Shown here: in pieces, positions 48,406-58,754 of the stretch
Position numbering within the stretch: position 1 is the stretch's first letter
Layout: every line of letters starts with the position of its first letter
NCBI RefSeq assembly: GCF_028687615.1
Contig: NZ_JAQTZU010000020.1
Location: 1 to 64,000, forward strand
Origin: Methylovulum sp.
Lineage (GTDB): Bacteria > Pseudomonadota > Gammaproteobacteria > Methylococcales > Methylomonadaceae
Direction: 5' to 3'
DNA length: 64,000 nt
Program-made: the position numbers and the translations under genes
The notes under the pieces: generated by a model
Seen by the model: the letters and a program-made list of their open reading frames with translations, nothing else
Database searches by the model: none
Told to the model about the DNA's origin: nothing

Positions 48406-50208
48406 TTACTGCCCACGTAAAAAGAATTTATCCAAATCACCCGTTGATAACGCAATCCACGTCGGGCGGCCATGATTACATTGCCCGCTGCGTTCGGTTT
48501 TTTCCATATCCCGCAACAAGGCGTTCATTTCGTCAACGGTCAAGCGGCGTTGGGCACGGACCGAACCGTGGCAGGCCATCGTCGCCAGCAATTCCTGGAT
48601 GTGTTCCTGCACCCGTTGGCTCATGCCGTGTTCGGACAAATCCGCCAGCACATCACGCAATAAAGTCTCCACATCGGTGTTACGCAATAAAGCGGGGACT
48701 GAGCGCAAGACCAAGGTTTCAGGACCGAAACGGTTGATTTCAAAACCCAAAGCGGTGAAAAGGGCTTGGGATTGTTCCGCCAATTCGGCTTCGGCAAGGC
48801 TGACCGAAATTTTGATCGGCAATAACAAGGGTTGGCTGGCGATTACGCCTTCCTGGTATTGCTGTTTCAGGCGCTCGTAAGTGACGCGCTCGTGGGCGGC
48901 ATGGGCATCGACCAAGATAATGCCGGTACGGGTTTCCGCCAAAATATAAATATTGTGCAAATGGGCAATGGCATAACCTAGCGGCGGAAAATCATCTGGC
49001 GTTTGGGTATCCATGCGGGCAGCCGCCAGCGGTTCGGGTACGAGTTTGGCATATTGGCGGATTTGTTCTTCGACTTGCAAGGGCACGAAGGCTTGCTGGG
49101 GCGGCCTTGATTGATACGCGGATTGATATGTGCCAACGGTGTGTATTGGTGGCACAATTTCGGATACCGGCAACCCTCGCTTGGTGGCGGCAATGTCTTG
49201 AAAACCTGGGCGAAAATCCGCCAAACTGCGGTGCAGGGCACTGAACAGGAAATCATGCACTAACCGCCCTTCCCTAAACCGCACTTCCAATTTAGCGGGA
49301 TGGGCGTTGACATCAACCAAGGTCGGGTCCAGCGTCAAATACAGGACAAACACCGGATGGCGTCCGTGGAACAACACATCCTGAAAGGCTTGTTTGACGG
49401 CATGGGCGACCAGTTTGTCTTTAACCAGGCGGTTGTTGACGTAAAAAAACTGCATGTCCTGCTGGCTGCGCGAAAATGTCGGCAAGCCCACCCACCCCGT
49501 CAACTGCAAGCCGGACGCGGCAAAATCAATCGTCACGGCATTGTCGACAAACGCGCCGCCACAAATGCCCGCCACCCGTTGGGTTTGCTGCGCTTCGGTC
49601 AGTGCGGGTTTTAATTTGAGGATTTCTTTCTGGTTGTGCAGCAAGGTGAAACCAATGTCGAAACGGCTTAAGGCCATGCGTTGGATCAGGGTTTCGATAT
49701 GGGTGAATTCGGTTTTTTCAGTTTTTAAAAACTTGCGTCTGGCGGGCGTGTTGTAAAACAAATCACGCACTTCGATGGTCGTGCCTTGCGGGTGCGGGTC
49801 AGGTTGCGGAGCGTAGCCCTGTTCCGAACCATCGGCATTGACGCGCCACGCGCACTCGGCTTCGGGGATCCGGGAGATCAAGGTCAAACGCGATACCGAG
49901 CTGATGCTAGGCAAGGCTTCACCGCGAAAACCCATGCTGGCGACGTGCTCCAAATCTTGCAAGGACGCGATTTTGCTGGTGGCGTGACGCGACAAGGCCA
50001 GCGGCAAATCGTCTTTGACGATGCCGCAACCGTCATCACGGATTTTGATGAGCCTGATGCCGCCTTGTTCGATGTCGATATGGATTTGAGTGGCCCCGGC
50101 ATCGAAACTATTTTCAACCAGTTCTTTGACCACCGATGACGGCCTTTCGACCACTTCGCCGGCGGCGATTTGGTTGACGAGTTGGGTGGGGAGCGAGTGT
50201 ATGCGCAT
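48406..50208 (-). CDS. mutL: DNA mismatch repair protein MutL
   Basis: Mismatch-repair ATPase linking MutS to strand cleavage. 600 residues: the GHKL N domain (IAAGEVVERPSSVVKELVENSFDAGAT, DDGCGI, SMGFRGEALPSI), a linker of about 70 residues, and a C-terminal dimerisation domain. There DAHAAHERVTYE fits the endonuclease motif DQHA(X)2E(X)4E with Ala for Gln. That type is found in bacteria without MutH, so nicking by MutL itself is likely. Preceded by the amidase gene after a 119-base gap. Confidence 0.96.
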   Translation of the reverse strand: MRIHSLPTQLVNQIAAGEVVERPSSVVKELVENSFDAGATQIHIDIEQGGIRLIKIRDDGCGIVKDDLPLALSRHATSKIASLQDLEHVASMGFRGEALPSISSVSRLTLISRIPEAECAWRVNADGSEQGYAPQPDPHPQGTTIEVRDLFYNTPARRKFLKTEKTEFTHIETLIQRMALSRFDIGFTLLHNQKEILKLKPALTEAQQTQRVAGICGGAFVDNAVTIDFAASGLQLTGWVGLPTFSRSQQDMQFFYVNNRLVKDKLVAHAVKQAFQDVLFHGRHPVFVLYLTLDPTLVDVNAHPAKLEVRFREGRLVHDFLFSALHRSLADFRPGFQDIAATKRGLPVSEIVPPIHTVGTYQSAYQSRPPQQAFVPLQVEEQIRQYAKLVPEPLAAARMDTQTPDDFPPLGYAIAHLHNIYILAETRTGIILVDAHAAHERVTYERLKQQYQEGVIASQPLLLPIKISVSLAEAELAEQSQALFTALGFEINRFGPETLVLRSVPALLRNTDVETLLRDVLADLSEHGMSQRVQEHIQELLATMACHGSVRAQRRLTVDEMNALLRDMEKTERSGQCNHGRPTWIALSTGDLDKFFLRGQ

Positions 50209-50327
50209 GAATATTTGAGTACGGCCTTGGCTAGGATTAGGCCGGAAAGATGGGATTTACTGCGTAGTCAAACGAAAAAAACGCCAGAAATACAAACAAA
50301 GTGGTATTCCTGACAGTTGCAATGTTT

Positions 50328-51545
50328 TTACAATGCCGCCATACGGCTATCGACAGGGGCTGATTCTTTGAAATAATCGTAAACACCTTTAAAAATAGCT
50401 TTAGCCATTTGGGTTTGATAACGCGGGCTAAGCAGGTTTTGCTCTTCCAAAGGATTGGATATGAACGCGGTCTCCACCAAAATGGACGGGATATCGGGTG
50501 ATTTTAGGACAATAAACCCGGCCTTCTGGACAGAATCACGATGCAATGGGCTGATATTATGGAAATGTTTCAAGACGCTTTGGGCCACTTGTTGGCTGGC
50601 GGACAAGGTCGCAGACTGTGATAAATCCAACAGCACCGAAGCCAATACGTCTTCTTTGTCACTCAAACTGACCCCGCCCACCAATTCAGCGGCATTTTCA
50701 GATTTTTCCAGCCAACGGGCGGCTTCGGTAGATGCCCCTTGGGTAGACAGCGTAAAAACCGAAGCCCCTCGTACTGTCGTGTCATTAAACGCATCGGCAT
50801 GTATCGAAATGAACAAGTCTGCTTTTGCTGCCCTGGCTATTTGTATCCGTTCGCGCAAACCCACATAATAATCATCTTTACGCACCATCACCGCTTTTAA
50901 GCCAGCTTGGGCATTAAGCAATGCGGCCAATTTTTGCGCGATAGCCATAGTAACGACTTTTTCTTCCGTGCCCTGCTGGCCATGCGCCCCCGGATCGTTG
51001 CCGCCATGACCGGCATCTATCGCGACAATAATATCCCTGCCTTTGTTGGCAACGGATTTTTGTTCAATAGATTTGGTAGATTTGGTTTTAGTGACTTGCT
51101 TGGCGGGCTTAACCACTTTAGTTTTCACCGTGTCCGCCTCACTGCCCGTTTTGCTGGCAAGATTGACCATCAAACGATGTTCATCACGGTTATTGGAGGT
51201 TAAGGAAAATTTCTCAGGACTAACCGGTTTTTTTAAATCAACAACCAACCTTAAACCCGCAGCATTTTGGGCGGCTAGTTTTACTTTGGCAAACAAAGGG
51301 TGCGCCGCAGGAGGTTGGCTCAATGCCCCAACCCAATTGGCATTTTTTATGTCGATGACCAGACGTGAAGGGTTGTCCATGACAAAAACACGATGTTTCG
51401 GCGAGGCAGAAACGGCAACCGACAAACGCCCTTGGCGAGCATCATAAGCCAATGAATTAACTTGGATTTGCCCTGCATAAACCGTCGCGGACAAAAACAG
51501 CAACACCAGAATACACAATCTTTTATGGTAATTTTTCATAGACAA
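50328..51545 (-). CDS. N-acetylmuramoyl-L-alanine amidase (AmiB/AmiC type)
   Basis: Periplasmic zinc amidase that splits septal peptidoglycan during cell separation. 405 residues: signal peptide (MKNYHKRLCILVLLFLSATVYA), AMIN domain (about 30-125) for septal targeting, a Lys/Thr-rich linker, then Amidase_3 with zinc motifs IDAGHGGNDPGAHG, the His in SIHADAFND, and the catalytic Glu in LVETAFISNPLEE. There is no LysM domain, unlike many AmiB proteins of this position. It stands upstream of mutL, as in other gammaproteobacteria. Confidence 0.94.
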   Translation of the reverse strand: MSMKNYHKRLCILVLLFLSATVYAGQIQVNSLAYDARQGRLSVAVSASPKHRVFVMDNPSRLVIDIKNANWVGALSQPPAAHPLFAKVKLAAQNAAGLRLVVDLKKPVSPEKFSLTSNNRDEHRLMVNLASKTGSEADTVKTKVVKPAKQVTKTKSTKSIEQKSVANKGRDIIVAIDAGHGGNDPGAHGQQGTEEKVVTMAIAQKLAALLNAQAGLKAVMVRKDDYYVGLRERIQIARAAKADLFISIHADAFNDTTVRGASVFTLSTQGASTEAARWLEKSENAAELVGGVSLSDKEDVLASVLLDLSQSATLSASQQVAQSVLKHFHNISPLHRDSVQKAGFIVLKSPDIPSILVETAFISNPLEEQNLLSPRYQTQMAKAIFKGVYDYFKESAPVDSRMAAL

Positions 51546-51717
51546 AGCCGAAAAAATAATATCCGAACAGTGATTATATATAGTAGCGGATAAATATTAT
51601 ACAAGTTGGGGTTATTTTTTATTCAATGAACGCTTTTAAACTGATTGTCACAAGCCTCTTGTGATCTAAACCAACAGTCATTACCAATTATTAGGTAACC
51701 CAATTCCAAAATTGTTA

Positions 51718-51746
51718 ATGACCCAAACAGCATAATTTTGTATAGT
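51718..51746 (+). promoter_or_regulatory. Probable promoter of carA
   Basis: ATGACC (51718-51723), 17 bases, TATAGT (51741-51746). Four of six and five of six matches to the sigma-70 hexamers, about 75 bases upstream of the carA start. Confidence 0.5.
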
Positions 51747-51766
51747 GTCAGGGTTAATTTATTGAT

Positions 51767-51799
51767 AACGGGATGCGTCCTTCCGGGTCCGTCCCGTTT
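51767..51799 (+). promoter_or_regulatory. Leader hairpin before carA
   Basis: AACGGGA (51767-51773) pairs with TCCCGTT at 51792-51798. GGA/TCC steps lie within the loop. It lies between the promoter and the carA ribosome site. It has no clear T-run, so a translational or mRNA-stability role is as likely as attenuation. Confidence 0.4.
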
Positions 51800-51820
51800 T
51801 GCATATTTGAGGTAACGCAA

Positions 51821-52945
51821 TTGGTTAAGCCTGCTTTATTAGTGTTGGAAGATGGTACCGTATTTAGTGGCGTGTCTATAGGCGCGGACGGCTGTTCAGT
51901 CGGTGAGGTGGTGTTCAACACCGCAATGAGCGGTTATCAGGAAATTCTTAGTGACCCGTCTTATGCACAACAAATTATCACACTGACGTATCCGCATATC
52001 GGCAATGTCGGCACCAACAGCGAAGATGATGAATCAGTCGGCGTATTCGCCAGCGGCTTGATAATCCGCGATTTGCCTTTGCTGGCAAGTAATTGGCGTA
52101 GCGAGCTTAGCTTGCAGCAATATTTACTGGACAACAATGTCGTAGCCATCGCCGACATCGACACCCGCAAACTGACCCGCATTTTGCGTGACAAAGGCGC
52201 ACAACGTGGTGCGATTGTCGCTGGTGATGGGGTTGACAAAGCCACCGCTTCCGCCGCCATCGCCGGATTTGCGGGCTTGAAAGGTTTGGATTTGGCTAAA
52301 GAAGTCACCACCGCCGAAAGCTACGAATGGACGGAAAACGTCTGGACTTTGCAAGAGGGGCATCAACAACGTGCTAACTTGACCAAACATGTGGTGGCTT
52401 ATGATTTTGGCATCAAACGCAATATCCTGCGCTTGCTGGTCAACCGCGGTTGCCGCGTCACCGTAGTCCCCGCCCAAACTCCCGCCGCCGATGTGTTGGC
52501 AATGAATCCCGATGGCGTATTTTTATCCAACGGCCCTGGCGACCCGGAACCCTGCACTTACGCGATTGAAGCCATCAGCGAGATTTTGGCGCAGAAAATC
52601 CCTGTGTTTGGCATTTGCTTAGGCCATCAATTGCTGGCCTTAGCCAGTGGCGCAAAAACCGAAAAAATGAAATTCGGTCATCACGGCGCGAACCATCCGG
52701 TACAAAACCTCACCACCGGTCACGTCATGATCAGCAGCCAAAACCACGGTTTTGCCGTTAATGAAGCCAGTCTGCCAGAAAACCTGGTCGCCACGCACCG
52801 TTCCTTGTTTGATGGCAGTTTGCAAGGTATCCGCCGTACTGATGTGCCCGCGTTTAGTTTTCAGGGGCATCCTGAAGCGAGTCCTGGCCCGCATGATGTT
52901 GAAGGGTTGTTTGATGGGTTTATGGAAATGGTAAATAAATCATAG
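51821..52945 (+). CDS. carA: Carbamoyl-phosphate synthase small subunit CarA
   Basis: Glutaminase subunit that supplies ammonia to CarB for arginine and pyrimidine synthesis. 374 residues from a TTG start at 51821, chosen because GAGGT (51809-51813) is well placed and [16 protein letters not shown] aligns with the family start. An in-frame ATG at 51773 lies in the leader hairpin. Motifs: [37 protein letters not shown], glutaminase nucleophile in [15 protein letters not shown], and [10 protein letters not shown]. Unusually, carB does not follow directly: four accessory genes intervene. Confidence 0.96.
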   Translation: MVKPALLVLEDGTVFSGVSIGADGCSVGEVVFNTAMSGYQEILSDPSYAQQIITLTYPHIGNVGTNSEDDESVGVFASGLIIRDLPLLASNWRSELSLQQYLLDNNVVAIADIDTRKLTRILRDKGAQRGAIVAGDGVDKATASAAIAGFAGLKGLDLAKEVTTAESYEWTENVWTLQEGHQQRANLTKHVVAYDFGIKRNILRLLVNRGCRVTVVPAQTPAADVLAMNPDGVFLSNGPGDPEPCTYAIEAISEILAQKIPVFGICLGHQLLALASGAKTEKMKFGHHGANHPVQNLTTGHVMISSQNHGFAVNEASLPENLVATHRSLFDGSLQGIRRTDVPAFSFQGHPEASPGPHDVEGLFDGFMEMVNKS

Positions 52946-53004
52946 TGTTTCGTTAATTAGCGGTGAATATTTGTACCTTTATTTAGGGGATTCAAAAAGA
53001 AATC

Positions 53005-53544
53005 ATGGCTGTTCACGAACTAGATGTACTTAAAGATATTCCCGCTAATGTATTGACCTCTAATATCATGAACGCCTTTGCAGAAGCGGCAGTGGTCTGT
53101 TTAGATAACCAAGGCCATAAATCAGGTGTGGAGTTAGAAATAATTGGTCATCTGAACAGTCACATCATTTTGTCATGGTCAGATGAAATCACTCCTCAAA
53201 TAAAAGATGCTTGGCATGATTTACAAGAAACAACAGAATACGGGGCAACGTATTTAGCTATTTTAATTATTTATCGCCTTACTCCTTTCAAAGTTATCGA
53301 ACGGTCATTGAAAAGAACCGGATTTGATTATTGGTTAGGTGAAAAAGAAGACGAGGCTTATCCTTTTCAAAAAAAGGCAAGATTAGAAATATCAGGGATA
53401 TTACAAGAGAATAAAGGCAATACTATTGCTAGACGAGCGGATATAAAACTGACTCAAACCAAGCAAAGCGATGATTTGGATTTACCCGCTTATATTGTTA
53501 TCGTAGAGTTTAGCAAACCACGTTCATGGGTGGAAAAGAAATGA
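53005..53544 (+). CDS. Unknown protein, first gene of the carA-carB island
   Basis: 179 residues, soluble, mixed alpha/beta, no signal or membrane segment. Not recognised. Visible points: an N-terminal helical stretch (NVLTSNIMNAFAEAAVVCLDNQGHKSG), a hydrophobic core ATYLAILIIYRLTPFKVIERS, and the polar end VEFSKPRSWVEKK. AT-richer than carA. Its TGA overlaps the next gene's ATG (ATGA), so the two products are probably made together and may form a complex. Confidence 0.7.
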   Translation: MAVHELDVLKDIPANVLTSNIMNAFAEAAVVCLDNQGHKSGVELEIIGHLNSHIILSWSDEITPQIKDAWHDLQETTEYGATYLAILIIYRLTPFKVIERSLKRTGFDYWLGEKEDEAYPFQKKARLEISGILQENKGNTIARRADIKLTQTKQSDDLDLPAYIVIVEFSKPRSWVEKK

Positions 53545-54731
53545 GCAACCAAGTCAATGAACTACATTCTAAAGCAATGGGCATTGCCGAAGCGGCTTTT
53601 TTTGCCAAGCGTAAAGGCTCGTTCGATGAAGCTAAACGCTTGGCTAGTGAAGCCTTTGAGTACGAGCATGACGCTGCTTTGCTATTGCATGACCAACTCG
53701 AAATAGAACCAACGCGGTCAGTTTTATTTAGAAGTGCGGCTTGTTTAGCATTAGATGCTGAAAAATATGAGCAAGCCGAAAAGATGATTTGTTTGGGTTT
53801 GCAAGGTAATCCTCCCAATGAAATTAAAGAAGAATTGGAAGGCCTGAAAAAGGAGTTACAAGAAATAAAAGCCGTTGAAGACATAATGATTGAGCAACAA
53901 TCTGATGTTCTGAATATTCATTTCAACGATGGCGAAGCGGTTAGCGCAGGAAAAATAAAACTGGATTTTTTTGCTCCTATCGTCAGTAGCTTTAATGATC
54001 TTAGACACGCTGCTGCCAATTGTTTTTATGGAGATGGTTTAGAACTATTTGCTAGTGCTCCCGGTTCTTTTAATCTTTTCTTAAAACCTATAAAAGAAAG
54101 CAATCAACAAAATGAGGTATTCGAAAAAGAATATCCTTTGGAAAAAAGGCTTAGTGACATTCTCACTTATTCAAATGATATTAATCAGTTACGCGGCCTT
54201 AAATTAAATGAAAAAGAAATAAAGGCTCTTAAAAAATTTTTACAATGCATTTCCCGACATGAAGCATCAATTGATTTTCATTTTAACGCTTTAAGTGGCG
54301 AGAAAATCAATTACCAAATTGATAGGCCAAAATCGGATTCTATTTTAAGGGCCATAAATAATTTGGATTATAGCAATCAAACCAATCTCTTATATAACGG
54401 AGTATTTGTGGCTATTAGTTTGGTAACGAAAACGTTTAAGTTTTTGGTGGATTCTCAAAACGATCCAATGGACGGAAAAATTAGCGACTCTATTTTTAAC
54501 GAAATCAAAAAGGTGTCCTTTGCTGGTTATTACAACATAGAAGTTTTAAGGCATGAGAGCAAAAAAGCCGGAGAAGAAAAAATTAAAGTTAAGAATATAC
54601 TTACTCGAATTTATGAAAACGAATTACCTAGCGAAGAAACCTTAATAGCAATTGAAGATGGGCGTAATAACGCGGTTGAACGTTACTCTTCCTTAGAAAC
54701 CATGTGGTCGGATTTGGATAATGATCAATAG
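53541..54731 (+). CDS. Unknown protein with N-terminal TPR-like helices, second gene of the island
   Basis: 396 residues from the ATG at 53541 (MSNQVNELHSKAMGIAEAAF). Residues 1-100 look like paired TPR-type helices (KAMGIAEAAFFAKRKGSFDEAKRLASEAFEY, SAACLALDAEKYEQAEKMICLGL). A domain of unknown fold follows (about 125-330), containing DVLNIHFNDG and ELFASAPGSFNLFLKP. The last 60 residues are acidic. No nuclease, kinase or helicase motif is visible. An in-frame ATG at 53526 is possible but lies inside the previous gene. Coupled to that gene. A cytoplasmic scaffold or sensor role is only a guess. Confidence 0.7.
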   Translation: MSNQVNELHSKAMGIAEAAFFAKRKGSFDEAKRLASEAFEYEHDAALLLHDQLEIEPTRSVLFRSAACLALDAEKYEQAEKMICLGLQGNPPNEIKEELEGLKKELQEIKAVEDIMIEQQSDVLNIHFNDGEAVSAGKIKLDFFAPIVSSFNDLRHAAANCFYGDGLELFASAPGSFNLFLKPIKESNQQNEVFEKEYPLEKRLSDILTYSNDINQLRGLKLNEKEIKALKKFLQCISRHEASIDFHFNALSGEKINYQIDRPKSDSILRAINNLDYSNQTNLLYNGVFVAISLVTKTFKFLVDSQNDPMDGKISDSIFNEIKKVSFAGYYNIEVLRHESKKAGEEKIKVKNILTRIYENELPSEETLIAIEDGRNNAVERYSSLETMWSDLDNDQ

Positions 54732-54740
54732 AATTTGAAT

Positions 54741-54977
54741 ATGCTACAAATAACCCTAGAACTCAAAAATAGCGAAGATGAAATGCTTTTGTTGCCGTTG
54801 TTGCAACGCCTAGGCATCAGCTACTCAACGCAAAAAAAAGCAGAAATTAATAATGAAAGCCTCGATTATCACCGCCGTATCATTGAACAAGGTGTTGATG
54901 TGGCGAACTTTGATGCTTTCTTGCAAGAATTTAATGACAGCCGCAAAGATAGAAAACTACCGTTTAGAGACGAATGA
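54741..54977 (+). CDS. Antitoxin partner of the PIN protein in the island
   Basis: 78 residues from the ATG at 54741 (a TTG at 54735 is in frame). MLQITLELKNSEDEMLLLPLLQRLGISY may form a beta-hairpin and helix, and the tail FLQEFNDSRKDRKLPFRDE is polar and probably wraps the toxin. No family is certain. It is called an antitoxin because it overlaps the PIN gene by four bases and has suitable size and composition. Confidence 0.65.
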   Translation: MLQITLELKNSEDEMLLLPLLQRLGISYSTQKKAEINNESLDYHRRIIEQGVDVANFDAFLQEFNDSRKDRKLPFRDE

Positions 54978-55342
54978 AATTACTGGACAGTAATATCTTG
55001 ATTTATTCACAGCTAACGGAATACGCTTATTTGCGTCCGCTTATCTTCGACAAAGAAAGTTCAGCTTCAAAAATCACCCAGCTTGAGGTTTCAGGATTCC
55101 ATCGTTTAGATGATAAAGCCAAGCAGTATTTTGTAAGCTGTTTTCAGTTTATAAACTTGATTGATATAAACAGCAGCATTATTGATAGGGCAATCACCTT
55201 ACGTCAGCAACGCAAAATGTCATTAGGTGATGCCATTATTGCCGCAACAGCCTTGTACTATAACGCAACGGTTATAACCCGAAATGTGAGCGACTTTGCG
55301 CAAATAGCCAATTTAAATATAGTAAACCCCATTCATAATTAG
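54974..55342 (+). CDS. PIN-domain toxin (VapC type) in the carA-carB island
   Basis: 122-residue PIN ribonuclease. Catalytic acids: Asp5 in MKLLDSNILIYS, Glu in ITQLEVSGFHRL, Asp in RKMSLGDAIIAATAL, and Asp of TRNVSDFAQIANL. It starts in an ATGA overlap with its antitoxin. It ends 50 bases before carB, so it would share the carAB transcript. Confidence 0.85.
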   Translation: MKLLDSNILIYSQLTEYAYLRPLIFDKESSASKITQLEVSGFHRLDDKAKQYFVSCFQFINLIDINSSIIDRAITLRQQRKMSLGDAIIAATALYYNATVITRNVSDFAQIANLNIVNPIHN

Positions 55343-55392
55343 CGGTTATAATTTTTACTATAACTAATTAATTAGATTAACAAAATTACAAT

Positions 55393-58300
55393 ATGCCCAA
55401 AAGAACCGACATAAAATCCATCTTATTACTAGGCGCAGGCCCTATCGTCATCGGCCAGGCTTGCGAATTTGATTACTCCGGCACCCAAGCCTGCAAAGCC
55501 TTGCGCGAGGAAGGCTACCGCGTGATTTTGGTCAATTCCAATCCCGCGACGATTATGACCGACCCCGATATGGCGGACGCGATTTACATCGAGCCTATCG
55601 ACTGGCAAACCGTGGAAAAAATTATTGCCAAAGAACGCCCCGATGCGGTATTGCCGACGATGGGCGGACAAACTGCGTTAAACTGCGCCTTGGCCTTGGA
55701 CAAACACGGCGTATTGGCGAAATACAATGTCGTAATGATCGGCGCAACCAAAGAAGCGATTAACAAGGCGGAAGATCGCCAGCTATTTAACGAGGCGATG
55801 GCGCGTATCGGCTTTGAGGTCGCCAAGTCAAAAACCGCGCATTCTATGGAAGAAGCCCTCGCCGCGCAAAAAGAGGTCGGTTATCCGACAGTCATCCGCC
55901 CTTCTTTCACGATGGGCGGCAGTGGCGGCGGCATTGCTTACAACAAACAGGAATTCATGGAGATTTGCGAACGCGGCCTGGATTTGTCGCCGACCAATGA
56001 ATTGCTGATTGAAGAGTCGGTGTTAGGTTGGAAAGAATACGAAATGGAAGTGGTGCGCGACCGCAACGACAATTGCATCATCGTCTGCTCGATTGAAAAC
56101 TTCGACCCGATGGGTGTGCATACCGGCGACTCGATCACCGTCGCGCCCGCGCAAACCTTGACCGACAAGGAATACCAAATCCTGCGGAATGTATCGCTGG
56201 CGGTGTTGCGCGAGATTGGCGTGGACACGGGCGGCTCGAACGTGCAGGTGGCGATCAATCCGGTCGATGGGCGTTTGATTGTTATCGAGATGAATCCGCG
56301 TGTGTCGCGCTCTTCCGCTTTGGCTTCCAAAGCCACTGGCTTCCCCATCGCCAAAGTGGCGGCAAAATTGGCGGTGGGCTACACGCTGGACGAGTTGCAA
56401 AACGAAATCACCGGCGGACGGACACCCGCATCGTTCGAGCCTAGCATCGATTACGTCGTGACCAAAGTGCCGCGCTTTACCTTTGAAAAATTTCCGCAAG
56501 CCGATGACCGTTTGACCACGCAAATGAAATCGGTCGGCGAAGTCATGGCGATAGGCCGCACCTTCCAGGAGTCTTTGCAAAAAGCCTTGCGCGGTTTGGA
56601 AATTGGCATTAGCGGGTTGGATGAAATTATCGACCTGAACGCCGACGACGCGGTGGACAAAATCCAACGGGAAATGCGCCATCCAGGACCTGACCGTTTG
56701 CGCTATGTCGCCGATGCCTTCCGCATGGGCATGAGTTGGCAGGAAATACACGCCGTGTGCAAAATCGACCCGTGGTTCTTGGCGCAATTGGAAGATTTGG
56801 TATTGGCGGAAAAAAATCTTGCCAGCAAAACCCTGTCCACCCTAAAAGCGGGCGAGCTGTACCAACTCAAACGCAAAGGCTTTTCTGACTTGCGTCTGGC
56901 AAAATTGCTCGACACGTCGGAAACGGAAGTACGTAACACCCGCCATAAGCAAAATATCCGTCCCGTCTACAAACGCATCGACTCCTGCGCTGCGGAATTC
57001 GCGTCCGATACGGCGTATTTGTATTCGACGTATGAAGAAGAATGCGAAGCGCGAGTTTCCGACAAAGACAAAATCATCATCTTGGGCGGCGGCCCCAACC
57101 GCATCGGGCAAGGTATCGAGTTTGACTATTGCTGTGTCCACGCAGCCTTGGCCTTGCGCGAAGACGGCTATGAAACCATCATGATTAACTGTAATCCTGA
57201 GACCGTTTCAACGGATTTTGACACTTCTGACCGTTTGTATTTTGAATCGTTGACGCTGGAAGATGTGCTGGAGATCGTCCATTTGGAAAAACCCAAAGGC
57301 GTGATCGTGCAGTACGGCGGACAAACCCCGCTGAAACTGGCGCGGGCTTTGGAAGCGGCGGGCGTACCGATTATCGGCACGTCACCGGATTCGATAGACT
57401 TGGCGGAAGACCGGGAGCGTTTCCAAAAACTGTTGGAGCGTCTGAATTTACGCCAACCGCCCAACGCCACCGCGCGTTCAGTCGAGCAAGCCCTGATCGC
57501 GGCGCGGGAACTGGGTTATCCGCTGGTGGTGCGCCCGTCCTATGTGTTGGGCGGGCGGGCGATGGAAATTGTCGTCAACGAAGAAGGGCTGCAACGCTAC
57601 ATGAAAGAAGCGGTGAGCGTGTCCAACGATTCCCCCGTGTTGTTGGACCGCTTCTTGGATGATGCCGTGGAAATGGACGTGGATGCCATTTATGACGGCG
57701 AACGTGTCCTGATCGGCGGCTTGATGGAGCATATCGAACAGGCGGGCGTACATTCCGGCGACTCTGCCTGTTCCTTGCCGCCCTATGATTTACCGGCGCA
57801 TCTGCAAGACCAATTGCGCCAACAAGTCGCTAAAATGGCGGAGGCCTTGGGTGTGCGAGGTTTGATGAACACCCAATTTGCTATTCAGGGCGAAGACATT
57901 TATGTGTTGGAAGTCAATCCCAGGGCCTCGCGTACCGCGCCATTCGTATCCAAAGCGACTGGATACCCCTTGGCAAAAATCGCCGCGCGGGTGATGGTCG
58001 GACAAACGTTAGAACAACAAGGCGTGACCGAAGAGCGCATCCCTGGTTACTATTCCGTTAAAGAAGCGGTGTTCCCGTTTGTGAAATTCCCTGGCGTTGA
58101 CCCGTTATTGGGGCCGGAAATGAAATCGACAGGCGAAGTCATGGGGGTGGGCAAAACTTTCGGTGAAGCGTTTGCCAAATCGCAACGCGCTGCTGGAGTT
58201 AATTTGGACCATAGCGGCAAGGTGTTGATCAGCATCCGCGACGTTGATAAAGCCAAAGCACCGGAAATCGCCCGCATGTTGGTGGACAAAAAATATGAAG

Positions 58301-58611
58301 TGGTCGCCACGGGTGGCACGGCGAGATACCTGAAAGAGCATGGCATCCCCTGCGAACTGGTTTACAAAGTCAACGAAGGCCGCCCTAACACCGTGGATAT
58401 GATTAAAAACGGGCAAATCCAGTTAATCATCAATACTACGGTCGGCAAAAAAGCCATTTCCGATTCCTTCACGATGCGCCGCGAAGCCTTACAAAACCGC
58501 GTGCCGTATTACACGACGATGGCGGGTGCGAAAGCGGCGTGTTTTGCCTTGGGTGAACTGGACGCAGGCGATGTGTCATGCCTACAGGATTTGCATAAAA
58601 GTTTAAGCTGA
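55393..58611 (+). CDS. carB: Carbamoyl-phosphate synthase large subunit CarB
   Basis: Makes carbamoyl phosphate from bicarbonate, ammonia and two ATP. 1072 residues with two homologous ATP-grasp halves: [26 protein letters not shown] and, in the second half, [46 protein letters not shown] and [18 protein letters not shown]. The C-terminal allosteric MGS-like domain (about 930-1072) has [14 protein letters not shown] and [14 protein letters not shown]. The start [21 protein letters not shown] is standard. No strong promoter seen in the 50-base gap after the island. Confidence 0.97.
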   Translation: MPKRTDIKSILLLGAGPIVIGQACEFDYSGTQACKALREEGYRVILVNSNPATIMTDPDMADAIYIEPIDWQTVEKIIAKERPDAVLPTMGGQTALNCALALDKHGVLAKYNVVMIGATKEAINKAEDRQLFNEAMARIGFEVAKSKTAHSMEEALAAQKEVGYPTVIRPSFTMGGSGGGIAYNKQEFMEICERGLDLSPTNELLIEESVLGWKEYEMEVVRDRNDNCIIVCSIENFDPMGVHTGDSITVAPAQTLTDKEYQILRNVSLAVLREIGVDTGGSNVQVAINPVDGRLIVIEMNPRVSRSSALASKATGFPIAKVAAKLAVGYTLDELQNEITGGRTPASFEPSIDYVVTKVPRFTFEKFPQADDRLTTQMKSVGEVMAIGRTFQESLQKALRGLEIGISGLDEIIDLNADDAVDKIQREMRHPGPDRLRYVADAFRMGMSWQEIHAVCKIDPWFLAQLEDLVLAEKNLASKTLSTLKAGELYQLKRKGFSDLRLAKLLDTSETEVRNTRHKQNIRPVYKRIDSCAAEFASDTAYLYSTYEEECEARVSDKDKIIILGGGPNRIGQGIEFDYCCVHAALALREDGYETIMINCNPETVSTDFDTSDRLYFESLTLEDVLEIVHLEKPKGVIVQYGGQTPLKLARALEAAGVPIIGTSPDSIDLAEDRERFQKLLERLNLRQPPNATARSVEQALIAARELGYPLVVRPSYVLGGRAMEIVVNEEGLQRYMKEAVSVSNDSPVLLDRFLDDAVEMDVDAIYDGERVLIGGLMEHIEQAGVHSGDSACSLPPYDLPAHLQDQLRQQVAKMAEALGVRGLMNTQFAIQGEDIYVLEVNPRASRTAPFVSKATGYPLAKIAARVMVGQTLEQQGVTEERIPGYYSVKEAVFPFVKFPGVDPLLGPEMKSTGEVMGVGKTFGEAFAKSQRAAGVNLDHSGKVLISIRDVDKAKAPEIARMLVDKKYEVVATGGTARYLKEHGIPCELVYKVNEGRPNTVDMIKNGQIQLIINTTVGKKAISDSFTMRREALQNRVPYYTTMAGAKAACFALGELDAGDVSCLQDLHKSLS

Positions 58612-58754
58612 GCAGATAACATAATTAACAAAACAGGACACAGCGGCACTTATCGTTGGAGCTTAGGCTGATCTTCCAGTTTCTTGAAACTTAAAAGATC
58701 TAACAGCACAATAATAAAAGTGACGGACATAAAATTAATTGGAGTTTTTGAAGA

